Source: an uncultured Mollicutes bacterium (GTDB lineage: Bacteria; Bacillota_I; Bacilli_A; RF39; UBA660). Taken from it: 17,456 bases of DNA. The position numbers and the translations under genes were made by a program. Position 1 is the stretch's first letter; the number at the start of each line of letters is the position of its first letter. Positions 6,058 to 14,454 of the stretch are shown here, piece after piece. Location: assembly GCA_900550145.1 (NCBI GenBank), contig URRF01000026.1, positions 1 through 17,456 on the forward strand. The letters are read 5' to 3'. The notes beneath the pieces are model-generated. The model was not told the origin of the DNA, made no database searches, and worked only from the letters and a program-made list of their open reading frames with translations.

Positions 6058-8190
6058 TTATACCCTTAAAGGACTAAAATCTATTTCTAGCTTTGCATCT
6101 TTACTCTTATGATGACTCTTTATATCATTCAAAGCTTTATATAACAAAGTTCTATTCTTATACTTAATTAACAACTTAAAAGAATATATATTATTTATTT
6201 TAAAAGATTGAGTAGGTCCTAAAATAGTATAAGTATCATCCAAATTACCTTTCAAATACTTGTTTATTTTATTTATAAGCTTACTTCCCAATTCAAAATC
6301 CTTCGAAAGTATTCTTACACTTACCAATAAACAAAATGGTGGATAATTCAATTTCTTTCTTATCTTCATTTCCTCATTATAAAATCTAAAATAATCATGA
6401 TTTTTAGAAAGTATTATTGAATAATGATTCGGATTAAACGTCTGAATAAGTGATACACCATTCTTCTTACCTCTACCACTCCTACCTGATACTTGCGTAA
6501 GCATATCAAAAGTTTTCTCAGCACTTCTATAATCAGGAATATTTAAACTAGCATCCCCACTCAAAACAATAACTAGCGTAACATTTACAAAATCCAATCC
6601 CTTAGATATCATCTGAGTTCCAAGTAATATATCATACTTAAAATCATTGAAATCCTTTACTATCTTTTCATGCATTCCTTTATTCGTAGTAGTATCTCTA
6701 TCCATCCTTACAACTCTTGCACTACTAAACTTATCTTTCAAATACTCCTCTATCTTCTCAGTACCAATTCCCCTTAAAACCAAATCAGTACTTAGACAAC
6801 TAGGACACCTCTTTAAATTATTAGTTGCATATCCACAATAATGACATCTCAAAGTATTATTAGTTTTATGATAAGTTAAACTTATATCACAATTAGGGCA
6901 CTTTAAAACATTACCACACCCCATACACATAATATAATTAGAATATCCTCTCCTATTTATCAATATCATTATTTGTTCTTTATTCCTTAATCTATCTTCT
7001 ATCAAATCTATTGCGACCCTAGAAAGAATAGAATTACCAGTTTTAATTTCATCCTTCATATCTACTACATATACCTTAGGCATTTTCTTATTATTAACTC
7101 TATCCAACAATTCAACTAACTCATATCTACCTATTTTTGCTTTCGCATAACTCTCTAAAGTAGGTGTTGCACTCCCCAAAATAAGTTTCGCATTATTATA
7201 TTCACACCTCTTTAAAGCAATATCAAAAGTTTTATATCTTGGCTCATTTTCTTGTTTATAAGAATCTTCCTGTTCCTCATCTATTACTATTAAACCAATA
7301 TTAGTAAGAGGAGAAAATACAGCACTTCTTGTACCTATTACAACTTTAGCTTTTAAATCCTTTATTCTCCTATATTCATCATACTTTTCCCCTGATGAAA
7401 GAGCACTATGTAAAACAGCAATATCAGATCCAAAAACACTCCTAAAACGCTCTATTAACTGAGTAGTAAGCGTTATTTCAGGTACCAATACAATCACTGT
7501 TTTACCAACACTTATCACATCTTTTATCAAATGCATATATATTTCTGTTTTACCACTACCAGTAACACCCCTTAACAAACACACACTCTTTTTACTATTC
7601 AAAAGCAAATTATATGCATCCAACTGCTTATCAGTTAATTTTCTTAACTCCCTTCTTTCATAATTAACACACAACCTATTCTTCTCCCTTTTTACCTCTT
7701 TTAAAACCCCCATATCTAATAATCTATTTAATGTACTCTTACTCTTAATATCACGTTTTAATACATCACCATTATCAAAAAGCTTCAAAACGTTTTTCTC
7801 ATACACACTTGGATTATCAATACCCCCAACTTTTGTTATATAAGTTTCATACTTTATACTTGTTTTAGTTTTATTAAACTTAAGAGCATCAGGAAGCATA
7901 CTCTCATAAGCACTCATCAAAGAACACAAATACTCATCCTTCATATACTTACCCAAAGAAAGTAACTCATCATCAAATACCGGCTCACTATCCAAAAGTG
8001 ACACTATTGGCTTAGTTTCAAAATCCACACTATCTCTAATCCCAATTATAAGTCCCTCAATCTCCCTATTCAAAAGAGGCACAATTACCCTAAATCCGAC
8101 TCTTACTATATCCTTCAAATCATCACTAACACTATACGTAAATATTTTTTCACCTAAAGATTTAATATTAACTAGTACATCTACAAACAT
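6058..8190 (-). CDS. priA: Primosomal protein N' / replication restart helicase PriA
   Basis: PriA recognises stalled or recombined forks, unwinds the lagging strand 3'-5' and reloads the replicative helicase. The 710-residue length suits the shorter Gram-positive form. The N-terminal 3'-end-binding domain (about 1-100) is followed by the helicase core: GVTGSGKT (208-215), LVPEITLTTQL, GTRSAVFSP, DEEQ (304-307) and GSATPTLESY. Eight zinc-binding cysteines follow in four CxxC pairs starting CMGC and CPNC. Then come GTEKIEEYL, GTQMISKGLDF and QVSGRSGRG. The Walker B box is DEEQ where family members usually have DEEH. TAGGAGGT (8196-8203) supports the start. A perfect extended -10 sits just upstream, against the previous terminator. 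Confidence 0.97.
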   Translation of the reverse strand: MFVDVLVNIKSLGEKIFTYSVSDDLKDIVRVGFRVIVPLLNREIEGLIIGIRDSVDFETKPIVSLLDSEPVFDDELLSLGKYMKDEYLCSLMSAYESMLPDALKFNKTKTSIKYETYITKVGGIDNPSVYEKNVLKLFDNGDVLKRDIKSKSTLNRLLDMGVLKEVKREKNRLCVNYERRELRKLTDKQLDAYNLLLNSKKSVCLLRGVTGSGKTEIYMHLIKDVISVGKTVIVLVPEITLTTQLIERFRSVFGSDIAVLHSALSSGEKYDEYRRIKDLKAKVVIGTRSAVFSPLTNIGLIVIDEEQEDSYKQENEPRYKTFDIALKRCEYNNAKLILGSATPTLESYAKAKIGRYELVELLDRVNNKKMPKVYVVDMKDEIKTGNSILSRVAIDLIEDRLRNKEQIMILINRRGYSNYIMCMGCGNVLKCPNCDISLTYHKTNNTLRCHYCGYATNNLKRCPSCLSTDLVLRGIGTEKIEEYLKDKFSSARVVRMDRDTTTNKGMHEKIVKDFNDFKYDILLGTQMISKGLDFVNVTLVIVLSGDASLNIPDYRSAEKTFDMLTQVSGRSGRGKKNGVSLIQTFNPNHYSIILSKNHDYFRFYNEEMKIRKKLNYPPFCLLVSVRILSKDFELGSKLINKINKYLKGNLDDTYTILGPTQSFKINNIYSFKLLIKYKNRTLLYKALNDIKSHHKSKDAKLEIDFSPLRV

Positions 8191-8210
8191 AACATACCTC
8201 CTAATAAATA

Positions 8211-8219
8211 ATTATAACA
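8211..8219 (-). promoter_or_regulatory. Extended -10 promoter of priA
   Basis: Minus-strand TGTTATAAT is a perfect extended -10 and starts inside the T-run of the upstream terminator. No good -35 is seen at 16-18 bases, which is acceptable for an extended -10. The RBS of priA follows within 20 bases, so the leader is very short. Confidence 0.6.
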
Positions 8220-8242
8220 AAAAAGAGTGTTTATCGCACTCT
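8219..8242 (-). terminator. Intrinsic terminator of the cysteine-repeat protein gene
   Basis: Six-base arms AGAGTG and CACTCT with a seven-base loop, followed on the minus strand by six T. It lies just after the stop of the gene ending at 8247 and runs straight into the priA -10. Confidence 0.85.
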
Positions 8243-8246
8243 AATC

Positions 8247-10034
8247 TTATCTCTTACTTGTAATTGATACATTTGTTGTTCTAGTTTTTCCTGTTCTAGT
8301 CCAGCCTTCTAACTTCTCACTAGTACTCCATTTATAAACTTTCTCAGTTTTAGTTTTATAAACTATTTCTGATTCTATTACATCACTAGTACTTGTTGTT
8401 TTATAACATTTTTTACCAGCTATAGTATAATCACTATCACAATAATATGTAGGATCTTTCTTATCTGTTGTTGTTATAACGCACTTGTTTCCATTTAAAG
8501 TACCAACTTCACAATAATATACACTATCAGTAACATCAACACTAGTTATATCACACTTAGTTCCATTTAACTTACCAACTTGACAGCTATATCCCTTAGT
8601 TGCATCCACTTCTTTAGTTGTATTAATTACACACTTAGTTCCTTTTAATGTTCCTGTTGTACATTTATATGTTACATCAGCATTAACTTCACTATTTTTG
8701 TCTAATACACATTTTGTTCCCCTTAATGTTCCTGTTGTACATTTATATGTTACATCAGCATTAACTTCATCACTTGAACTAACCAAACATTTTGTTCCCC
8801 TTAATGTTCCTGTTGTACATCTATATTCTACTTCTGCACTTACTTCTTTAGTTTCAGTAGTAGTTCCACCACCTGTACATTTATATTGCCTATTACATTC
8901 TTCATAAGTATAAACAGTTCCCTTAATATCTAGTAATCTTCTTGTAAATGTTTTTGTTGAAGAATTAGATTTTGGTCTATCATATTCTTTATTAGAACAT
9001 ACCCATCTTGTATAACTACATTCTTCTGGTACCTCTACCTTTTCTTCATATACACATTTTGTTCCCCTTAATGTTCCTACATTACAATAATAATGTCTAC
9101 TTGCATCTGTTTCATAACTTCCAGAAACTATACATTTAGTACCACTTAATGTACCATTCTTACAACTATATACTTTAGTTGCATCTACTTCACTAGTTGC
9201 ATTAATTACACACTTAGTTCCTACTAAAGTACCTGTTGTACATTTATAAGTTAAAGTTGCATCTACTGTATTAGAAGTACCCTTTATACACTTATTCATA
9301 CTTGAAGCATAAACATAACCACTAGGACATTGTAACTTAGCATCTTCACTTTCAGATACTATCTTTTCACATTTCTTAGAAGTCGAGTTATAAGTATAAC
9401 CATCTAAACATTTAATGTTAGCATCTACTTCACTCTTAATTTGTGATGTTTTTATACATTTATTACCACTTAATGTATATCCTTCTTTACATAAATACTT
9501 ATCAATATATTTTGTTGCAACAACTTTATAAAATTGATACTCAGTAATTTTCTTTGTTTCATTTGATGTCTTATTATCATCTGGTTTGTTATCTACTTCA
9601 CACGAATTATCTTTACATACATCATAGCATCCAAAATACTCTATAACATAATCCTCTTGTTTAGAACATGACAAGTTTGTTTTATATATATATTCACCAT
9701 TTTTCTTAGTTACTTCTACATAAGATTTAGTTGTATCACACTTCTTGCCATCACTATCAGTAAACTCAATAATCATCTTATTATCAATCATTTCTTTTAA
9801 TGTTAACTTTTTAGTTTCATCCTCATTCTTAGGTAATCTTTCTACTGTGAAATAACTCTTAGCAGCATCAGTCATATCATTTATATTTTGTGTAAATATC
9901 TTATCATAAAATGGACTTAAATTAGGTATTGGAAATAACCACATCAACAAAAATATAAATAATAAAACTAATAATATTTTAACAATTAGGTTTCTAAAAA
10001 AATAATTTTTCTCGTTTCTTTCTTCATTATACAT
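8247..10034 (-). CDS. Membrane-anchored extracellular protein with about twelve two-cysteine repeats
   Basis: This 595-residue protein has one strong N-terminal hydrophobic segment (about 15-36) after a charged start, so it is a signal anchor with the rest outside. Residues 50-150 form a Cys-containing domain (KSYFTVERLP, KSYVEVTKK, GCYDVC) that recalls prepilin-like surface proteins. From about 181 to 555 comes a ladder of roughly twelve units of the form Y-x-C-xx-G-xL-x-G-xK-C, then a Thr/Ser/Val linker with EVDA or EVNA. Each has two cysteines 10 to 13 residues apart. A unit of about 65 residues with Trp and four cysteines interrupts the ladder after repeat six. There is no LPXTG sorting motif; the tail is basic (TSKR). 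AAGGGGGA precedes the ATG, and a consensus promoter lies upstream. Adhesion or a structural surface role is plausible, but no function is shown. Confidence 0.85.
   Translation of the reverse strand: MYNEERNEKNYFFRNLIVKILLVLLFIFLLMWLFPIPNLSPFYDKIFTQNINDMTDAAKSYFTVERLPKNEDETKKLTLKEMIDNKMIIEFTDSDGKKCDTTKSYVEVTKKNGEYIYKTNLSCSKQEDYVIEYFGCYDVCKDNSCEVDNKPDDNKTSNETKKITEYQFYKVVATKYIDKYLCKEGYTLSGNKCIKTSQIKSEVDANIKCLDGYTYNSTSKKCEKIVSESEDAKLQCPSGYVYASSMNKCIKGTSNTVDATLTYKCTTGTLVGTKCVINATSEVDATKVYSCKNGTLSGTKCIVSGSYETDASRHYYCNVGTLRGTKCVYEEKVEVPEECSYTRWVCSNKEYDRPKSNSSTKTFTRRLLDIKGTVYTYEECNRQYKCTGGGTTTETKEVSAEVEYRCTTGTLRGTKCLVSSSDEVNADVTYKCTTGTLRGTKCVLDKNSEVNADVTYKCTTGTLKGTKCVINTTKEVDATKGYSCQVGKLNGTKCDITSVDVTDSVYYCEVGTLNGNKCVITTTDKKDPTYYCDSDYTIAGKKCYKTTSTSDVIESEIVYKTKTEKVYKWSTSEKLEGWTRTGKTRTTNVSITSKR
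8645..8820. repeat. Near-identical 78-base tandem repeats within the cysteine-repeat gene
   Basis: Positions 8645-8691 recur exactly at 8723-8769, and 8709-8742 recur at 8787-8820; the offset is 78 bases (26 codons) each time. A shorter copy of the same core (about 25 bases) reappears near 9053-9077. The period equals one protein repeat, so this is recent in-frame duplication or conversion of units 7 to 9. Confidence 0.9.
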
Positions 10035-10069
10035 AATATTTTCCCCCTTCTTTAATTGGAATATGCTAT

Positions 10070-10097
10070 ATTATACACATTTTAAAAAAAATGTCAA
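10070..10097 (-). promoter_or_regulatory. Consensus sigma-A promoter of the cysteine-repeat gene
   Basis: On the minus strand: TTGACA (10092-10097), a 16-base spacer with an A/T run, and TATAAT (10070-10075). Both hexamers match the consensus exactly, the best promoter in the window, so strong expression is likely. It faces away from the PASTA-gene promoter. Confidence 0.9.
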
Positions 10098-10123
10098 GTA
10101 TTGTACATAAAATAACCAATTTA

Positions 10124-10152
10124 TTAAACTTACTAGCAATATATTGTATAAT
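10124..10152 (+). promoter_or_regulatory. Promoter of the PASTA-repeat gene
   Basis: Perfect -10 TATAAT (10147-10152) with a weak -35 TTAAAC 17 bases upstream. The -10 covers codons two and three of the longer TTG-initiated frame, so translation must begin downstream at the ATG at 10168. Confidence 0.6.
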
Positions 10153-10167
10153 AAAAATGGTGATTTT

Positions 10168-11922
10168 ATGAAAAATAAAGAAAAAGAAACTGACACAATT
10201 AAGAAAAAAGAAGACAATTACTCAATATATAAAGTTTTTTCAACTATTTCATTAGTTATAAGCATTGGTTATTTAACATATAAACTTCTAAAAATAGATA
10301 ACATAATTACTAACATCTATGAAATATCTATACCAATATTCATACTCATAGTAGCAATAATAATGTTTATTAATTCACTAAAATTAAAAGAAAAAAACCT
10401 AATTTTTATAACAATATCAATAGTAATATTTCTATTTATTGGATTTAATATAGCAAATGATACAGGAATAATTAAACTTCCTGAAGACGAAAAAATTATT
10501 TCCTATACAAATGCACCCTACAAAAACCTAAACGAATGGGCAGAGAAAAATCATATTAAACTTGATATTATATACGAATATAGTGATGAAATTGAAAAAG
10601 GAAACATTATAAGAATAGATGTAAATGAAGGAACATATGTAAAAGACATAAAAAAGATTACAGCCACTATATCAAACGGACCAGATTATGACAAAATAGT
10701 AATAATCCCAAGCATGACTGGTTGGAATATAGATGACGCAGTTGAATTTATAAATAAAAATCATATGATTAATGTTAATATAAACTATGAAGATGATAGC
10801 AGTGAAAAAGATATAATAATTAAACAAAATAAAAATGGAGAAATAAGAAGAAATCAAGAATTTATACTAACTGTTTCATATGGAAACGATGAAATAGAAA
10901 ATATAGAAATGATTGATTTAAAAAACAAAACATTATTTGATGGAACACTATGGTTAAAAAGAAATAAAATCAAATACTCATTAGAATATGAATTTAGTGA
11001 TACTATAGAAAGAAATACAATAATTAAACAAAATATAGAAATAGGTGAAAATATAAATGTTAATGAAACATCAGTAACAATCACTATTTCAAAAGGAAAA
11101 GCAATAAAAGTTCCAAATTTATTAAACATGAAAGTAGAAGATATAACAAATTGGGTAATGGAAAACAAACTAAAAATTAGCTTTGAAGAAATATATGACG
11201 AAAAAATAGAAACTGGTAAAGTCATTAAAGCAAATGTCAACGAAAACGATAGTATAGAACAGGGATTTGAAATAATTTTAACCATTTCAAAAGGACAAAT
11301 AAAAATGCAAAAATTTAATTCTCTATATGAATTTAAAGAATGGGCAAATAAATACAATATAAACTATTACGAAACGTACGAATACAATAATACTGTTTCA
11401 AAAGGTAATGTAATAAGTTATTCATACAATGAAAATGACATAATAAATCCAGATGAAGTAATATACGTAAAAGTATCACTTGGAAAATCTATAACTATTC
11501 CTTCATTCATAGGTAAAACTAAAAATGAAGCAAATAATATATGTAATTCAATTGGAATAAGATGCTCATTTACTACAGGAACATATACAAACTATAATCA
11601 AAATGTAGTTTATGCACAATCAAAAAACACAGGTACAACAGTAGGATCAGGTGCTTCTATTACACTAACACTTAGTAAAGGTATACCTCAAACTAAAAAT
11701 TTATCCATACTTCAAAATTGGATTTCAATAGGTAATGCAGATGCTACCATAGCATCACTAAAAAATAACTTTAACGAATACTATCCTGGCGTAAACTTTA
11801 ACTTCATAAAAGTAAAAGACAATACTTTAAATAGCGGTATGATAGCAAAAAACTCACCAACTAATAGTGGTACTCCAGTTAAGCAAGGAAATACTTACAC
11901 TATATACGTTGTATCAAACTAA
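10168..11922 (+). CDS. Kinase-less multi-PASTA membrane protein
   Basis: This 584-residue protein has a short charged cytoplasmic start, then three hydrophobic segments (about 22-40, 53-70 and 77-95). About seven PASTA-like units of roughly 65 residues follow to the C-terminus. Each ends in a beta strand such as ITISKG, ILTISKG, VKVSLGKS or LTLSKG; the better units begin with IPSMTGW, VPNLLNM or IPSFIGK. PASTA domains bind muropeptides or beta-lactams in PknB-type kinases and PBPs. No kinase or transpeptidase domain is present, so this may be a wall sensor or anchor. A longer frame starts at TTG 10144, but the -10 box lies within it. GGTGAT (10159-10164) precedes ATG 10168, which I take as the start. 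This is the only plus-strand gene; it diverges from the cysteine-repeat gene and ends in a strong terminator. Confidence 0.88.
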   Translation: MKNKEKETDTIKKKEDNYSIYKVFSTISLVISIGYLTYKLLKIDNIITNIYEISIPIFILIVAIIMFINSLKLKEKNLIFITISIVIFLFIGFNIANDTGIIKLPEDEKIISYTNAPYKNLNEWAEKNHIKLDIIYEYSDEIEKGNIIRIDVNEGTYVKDIKKITATISNGPDYDKIVIIPSMTGWNIDDAVEFINKNHMINVNINYEDDSSEKDIIIKQNKNGEIRRNQEFILTVSYGNDEIENIEMIDLKNKTLFDGTLWLKRNKIKYSLEYEFSDTIERNTIIKQNIEIGENINVNETSVTITISKGKAIKVPNLLNMKVEDITNWVMENKLKISFEEIYDEKIETGKVIKANVNENDSIEQGFEIILTISKGQIKMQKFNSLYEFKEWANKYNINYYETYEYNNTVSKGNVISYSYNENDIINPDEVIYVKVSLGKSITIPSFIGKTKNEANNICNSIGIRCSFTTGTYTNYNQNVVYAQSKNTGTTVGSGASITLTLSKGIPQTKNLSILQNWISIGNADATIASLKNNFNEYYPGVNFNFIKVKDNTLNSGMIAKNSPTNSGTPVKQGNTYTIYVVSN

Positions 11923-11944
11923 AGCTTCAAATGAAGCTTTTTTT
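11921..11944 (+). terminator. Intrinsic terminator of the PASTA gene
   Basis: AAAGCTTC and GAAGCTTT form an eight-base stem with an AAAT loop, running into seven T. The stem starts within the TAA stop codon. Confidence 0.9.
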
Positions 11945-11949
11945 CATAG

Positions 11950-11968
11950 AAAAAAGAGTATTCACTCT
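11950..11968 (-). terminator. Intrinsic terminator of the lipoprotein gene
   Basis: Five-base arms AGAGT and ACTCT with a four-base loop, followed by six T on the minus strand. The TGA stop (11962-11964) lies in the loop and arm. It stands back to back with the plus-strand terminator, separating convergent genes. Confidence 0.7.
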
Positions 11969-12624
11969 ATTTCTATATCCTTATCAACCATATAACTTAT
12001 TGTATCATAAACACCTAAATATCCTATTTCAATCTTATACAAAAGTTTATTATTACTAAAATCATAAAAATAATATTCATTCAATTCACCAATATTATCA
12101 CTCAAACCATCTTTACTAAGAGTATAATCACCATTTATAATTACATCCTTCTTATATAAATTAGGCAATTTATCTTTAATTATATCTTTCTTTTTTAACT
12201 CAAATTGTTTTATCTTATCATTTAATTTATCAATATCAACATACTTAACATCCACTCCTGATGTTTCAATAGAATCAATCTTATTATTTTCATAAACAAC
12301 TGTAATAGAACTATTAGTTCTTATATACCCATCAATTGCATATACAAATGAAATAATTCTAAAATTACTATCCTCAATTCTTTCCTCATTTAAATAAAAT
12401 ACTAAATAATCCTCTTCCTTAAAATTTGAATACTTTTCTTTAACCGCATCAATTATTATTTTAAATTCATCTTTATAATCAACTAATTTATCCCCCATCA
12501 ATACTTTATTTATTGTATATATACTTTTTTCTTCTTCCTTATCCTCACGTTTTATTTCATCTTCTCTACTACATCCAACTAAAATAAAACAAAACAACAA
12601 AGCAATAACACTTAACCTCTTCAT
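11962..12624 (-). CDS. Putative lipoprotein of unknown function
   Basis: A 220-residue protein with a clear lipoprotein signal: MKRLSVIALLFCFILVGC, with lipobox LVGC and Cys18 as the expected lipid-modified residue. A charged, unstructured linker (REDEIKREDKEEEK) follows. The rest is a globular, Ile/Asp/Lys/Tyr-rich domain with no motif I recognise and no further cysteine. It should be anchored on the outer face of the membrane. An in-frame extension to 12675 adds 17 residues but covers the -10 region, whereas AGGAGA lies five bases before the ATG at 12624, so I use the shorter form. It has its own promoter and terminator and is therefore a single-gene unit. Confidence 0.85.
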   Translation of the reverse strand: MKRLSVIALLFCFILVGCSREDEIKREDKEEEKSIYTINKVLMGDKLVDYKDEFKIIIDAVKEKYSNFKEEDYLVFYLNEERIEDSNFRIISFVYAIDGYIRTNSSITVVYENNKIDSIETSGVDVKYVDIDKLNDKIKQFELKKKDIIKDKLPNLYKKDVIINGDYTLSKDGLSDNIGELNEYYFYDFSNNKLLYKIEIGYLGVYDTISYMVDKDIEIE

Positions 12625-12652
12625 ATAATCTCCTACTAACTTATTTACAATA

Positions 12653-12682
12653 AATATAACATAATAAAAATACACTTGTCAA
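12653..12682 (-). promoter_or_regulatory. Sigma-A promoter of the lipoprotein gene
   Basis: On the minus strand: TTGACA (12677-12682), an 18-base spacer ending in TGT, and TATATT (12653-12658). The -35 is exact and the -10 is extended. It directly adjoins the gmk terminator. Confidence 0.75.
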
Positions 12683-12683
12683 T

Positions 12684-12720
12684 AAAAAATACATGCTACT
12701 TCATTAAGTATTCATGTATT
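12684..12720 (-). terminator. Terminator of the hemW-gmk unit
   Basis: Arms AATACATG (12688-12695) and CATGTATT (12713-12720) enclose a loop that can itself form a small ACTT/AAGT stem, followed by a T-run on the minus strand. The TAG stop codon of gmk (12696-12698) lies in the loop. Confidence 0.65.
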
Positions 12721-13334
12721 AATTCTTCAACATTATCAAGCTCTAAATCTTCTATTCTACTAACACTACATTTTTCTGCAATTAATATCGCCTCAATCTT
12801 ATTTATAGCATTATCAACCTTATCATTTATTACTACATAATTATATTTAGCAATTTCATTTATTTCTTTATAAGCAGTTCTAAATCTAGATTCTATCTTT
12901 TCTTTTGTTTCAGTACCTCTTTTTACAAGCCGATCAATCAAATCTTTCATATTAGGTGGCATAATAAATATAAATATTGCTTCTTTATATAACTCCTTAA
13001 TCTTTAAAGCACCCTCTATATCTATTAAAAGTATCACATCAATCCCATTACAAAGTTTATCTAACACCCACTTCTTAGGCGTTCCATAATACTCATTATG
13101 AACTACTGCATACTCTAGTAAATTATTATTTTCTATATTTTTAATAAAATCATCTTTAGTTACAAAGAAATAATTCTCACCATCTACCTCATTACCTCTT
13201 CTTTCCCTTGTAGTCATTGAAATAGACAAACATATTTCATTATGTTTCCTTACAAGTTCATTACAAATTGTATCTTTTCCAACACCACTAGGTCCCGAAA
13301 TAACTATTAACGAACCACTCTTCTTCTTTTTCAT
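12696..13334 (-). CDS. gmk: Guanylate kinase
   Basis: Phosphorylates GMP to GDP with ATP in purine nucleotide synthesis; cytoplasmic. It has 212 residues from the ATG at 13334, typical for the family. The P-loop is GPSGVGKDT (14-22). The GMP-binding segment SISMTTRERRGNEVDGENYFF, the HNEYYGTPK lid region, LLIDIEGAL and the RLVKRGTETKEKI lid are all present. A TTG start at 13349 would overlap hemW, but AGGAGA sits right before the ATG, so the ATG is preferred. The gap to hemW is seven bases, and no promoter is visible between them, so they share the hemW promoter. A hairpin terminator overlaps the stop. Confidence 0.97.
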   Translation of the reverse strand: MKKKKSGSLIVISGPSGVGKDTICNELVRKHNEICLSISMTTRERRGNEVDGENYFFVTKDDFIKNIENNNLLEYAVVHNEYYGTPKKWVLDKLCNGIDVILLIDIEGALKIKELYKEAIFIFIMPPNMKDLIDRLVKRGTETKEKIESRFRTAYKEINEIAKYNYVVINDKVDNAINKIEAILIAEKCSVSRIEDLELDNVEELIHEYLMK

Positions 13335-13341
13335 ATCTCTC

Positions 13342-14424
13342 CTATACAAACTTAACTAATATCTCATTTGATTTATATATCCAATCATCAGGAATATATA
13401 TATATTCATCGTTTTCCTTTAACATTCCATTTATTAACAATTCTCTAATATTAGGAACATCATATATACTAATATCAAATTTTTCTTTAAACCTATTCTT
13501 ATTAATTCCCTTTAACTTCCTAAAACCAAGAATAAGTTCATACTTAATCCTATCATCCTTATCTACTTTAGTAATAACATCAATATAATTTTCACTCAAA
13601 TACTTTCTTAAATTCTTAGTATTATCATACCTATAATTCTCCAAATATCCAGATGCAGATAAACCAAAACCATAATAATATTCATTATTCCAGTATACTA
13701 AATTATGCTTTGATTCCATTCCCAACTTTGAATAATTACTTATTTCATAATGAAAATATTCTCTACTAAGCAACCTTTTTTCAATATACTTATACATTTC
13801 ATAATCAATATCTTCATCTATCTCACTATATTTATCTATAAATAACTTAGTATTTGGCATAATCATAAGAGAATAACAAGATATATGATTAACATTAAGC
13901 TTCAAAAACTCATCCACATCAGATTCCAAATCCTCCATAGTTTCACCAGGTAATGCATACATCAAATCTACATTTATATTATTAAATCCAATTAATCTTG
14001 CCATTTCAATCTTCTCAAAAACTTCAAGTTTAGTATGATGACGATTCAATAACTTTAAATACCTATCATTAAAAGTTTGAATTCCTATACTTAACCTATT
14101 AACATTATTCTTCTTAAGCAAAATTAATTTTTCATTACTTAAAGATTCAATATTACATTCAAAAGTAAATTCCTCAAGCAATTCCAAATCAAGCATATTA
14201 ACAATCGAAAAAAGCTTATTTAATTCAACAGTAGTAAGGATAGATGGAGTTCCACCACCAATATACAATGTTCTTACCTTTTCACCCTTATAATACTTAC
14301 TAATCTCATCCTTTAACTTATCTAAATATTCATCCACCCATTCTTTATTGTATTTTAACTTACAAAAATCACAGTAAGAACATATATTATCACAAAAAGG
14401 AATATGAATATATACAGATTTCAT
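13342..14424 (-). CDS. hemW: Radical SAM protein HemW (coproporphyrinogen III oxidase-like)
   Basis: This 360-residue radical SAM enzyme belongs to the HemW family, better described as a heme chaperone than a coproporphyrinogen oxidase. The 4Fe-4S motif is C11-x3-C15-x2-C18 (PFCDNICSYCDF), with an additional Cys21. The SAM-binding GGGTPS, IGIQTF, NVDLMYALPGET and the family-specific HNLVYWNNEYYYGFG follow. It is slightly shorter than typical members (about 375). I chose ATG 14424, preceded by AAAGGGTGG, over the frame extension to 14445, which adds seven residues without support. A promoter with a perfect extended -10 precedes it, and gmk follows in the same unit. No heme biosynthesis gene is visible here, so its partner in this organism is unknown. 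Confidence 0.95.
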   Translation of the reverse strand: MKSVYIHIPFCDNICSYCDFCKLKYNKEWVDEYLDKLKDEISKYYKGEKVRTLYIGGGTPSILTTVELNKLFSIVNMLDLELLEEFTFECNIESLSNEKLILLKKNNVNRLSIGIQTFNDRYLKLLNRHHTKLEVFEKIEMARLIGFNNINVDLMYALPGETMEDLESDVDEFLKLNVNHISCYSLMIMPNTKLFIDKYSEIDEDIDYEMYKYIEKRLLSREYFHYEISNYSKLGMESKHNLVYWNNEYYYGFGLSASGYLENYRYDNTKNLRKYLSENYIDVITKVDKDDRIKYELILGFRKLKGINKNRFKEKFDISIYDVPNIRELLINGMLKENDEYIYIPDDWIYKSNEILVKFV

Positions 14425-14454
14425 ATAACCACCCTTTACTAACAAATCATTTAT

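Noticed and set aside
8645..9260. CRISPR-like array
   Set aside because: The repeats are in-frame codon repeats of one protein with conserved Cys positions and no unique spacers.
10144..10167. TTG start giving eight extra residues on the PASTA protein
   Set aside because: The -10 box covers these codons, so they would lie upstream of the transcript start; ATG 10168 has its own RBS.
10854..11357. Minus-strand 167-codon frame under the PASTA gene
   Set aside because: Composition is Phe/Ile/Ser-rich, as expected for the antisense of an AT-rich gene; the plus frame has clear PASTA periodicity, a promoter and a terminator.
12625..12675. N-terminal extension of the lipoprotein
   Set aside because: It covers the promoter -10 region and would bury the lipoprotein signal; ATG 12624 has AGGAGA upstream.
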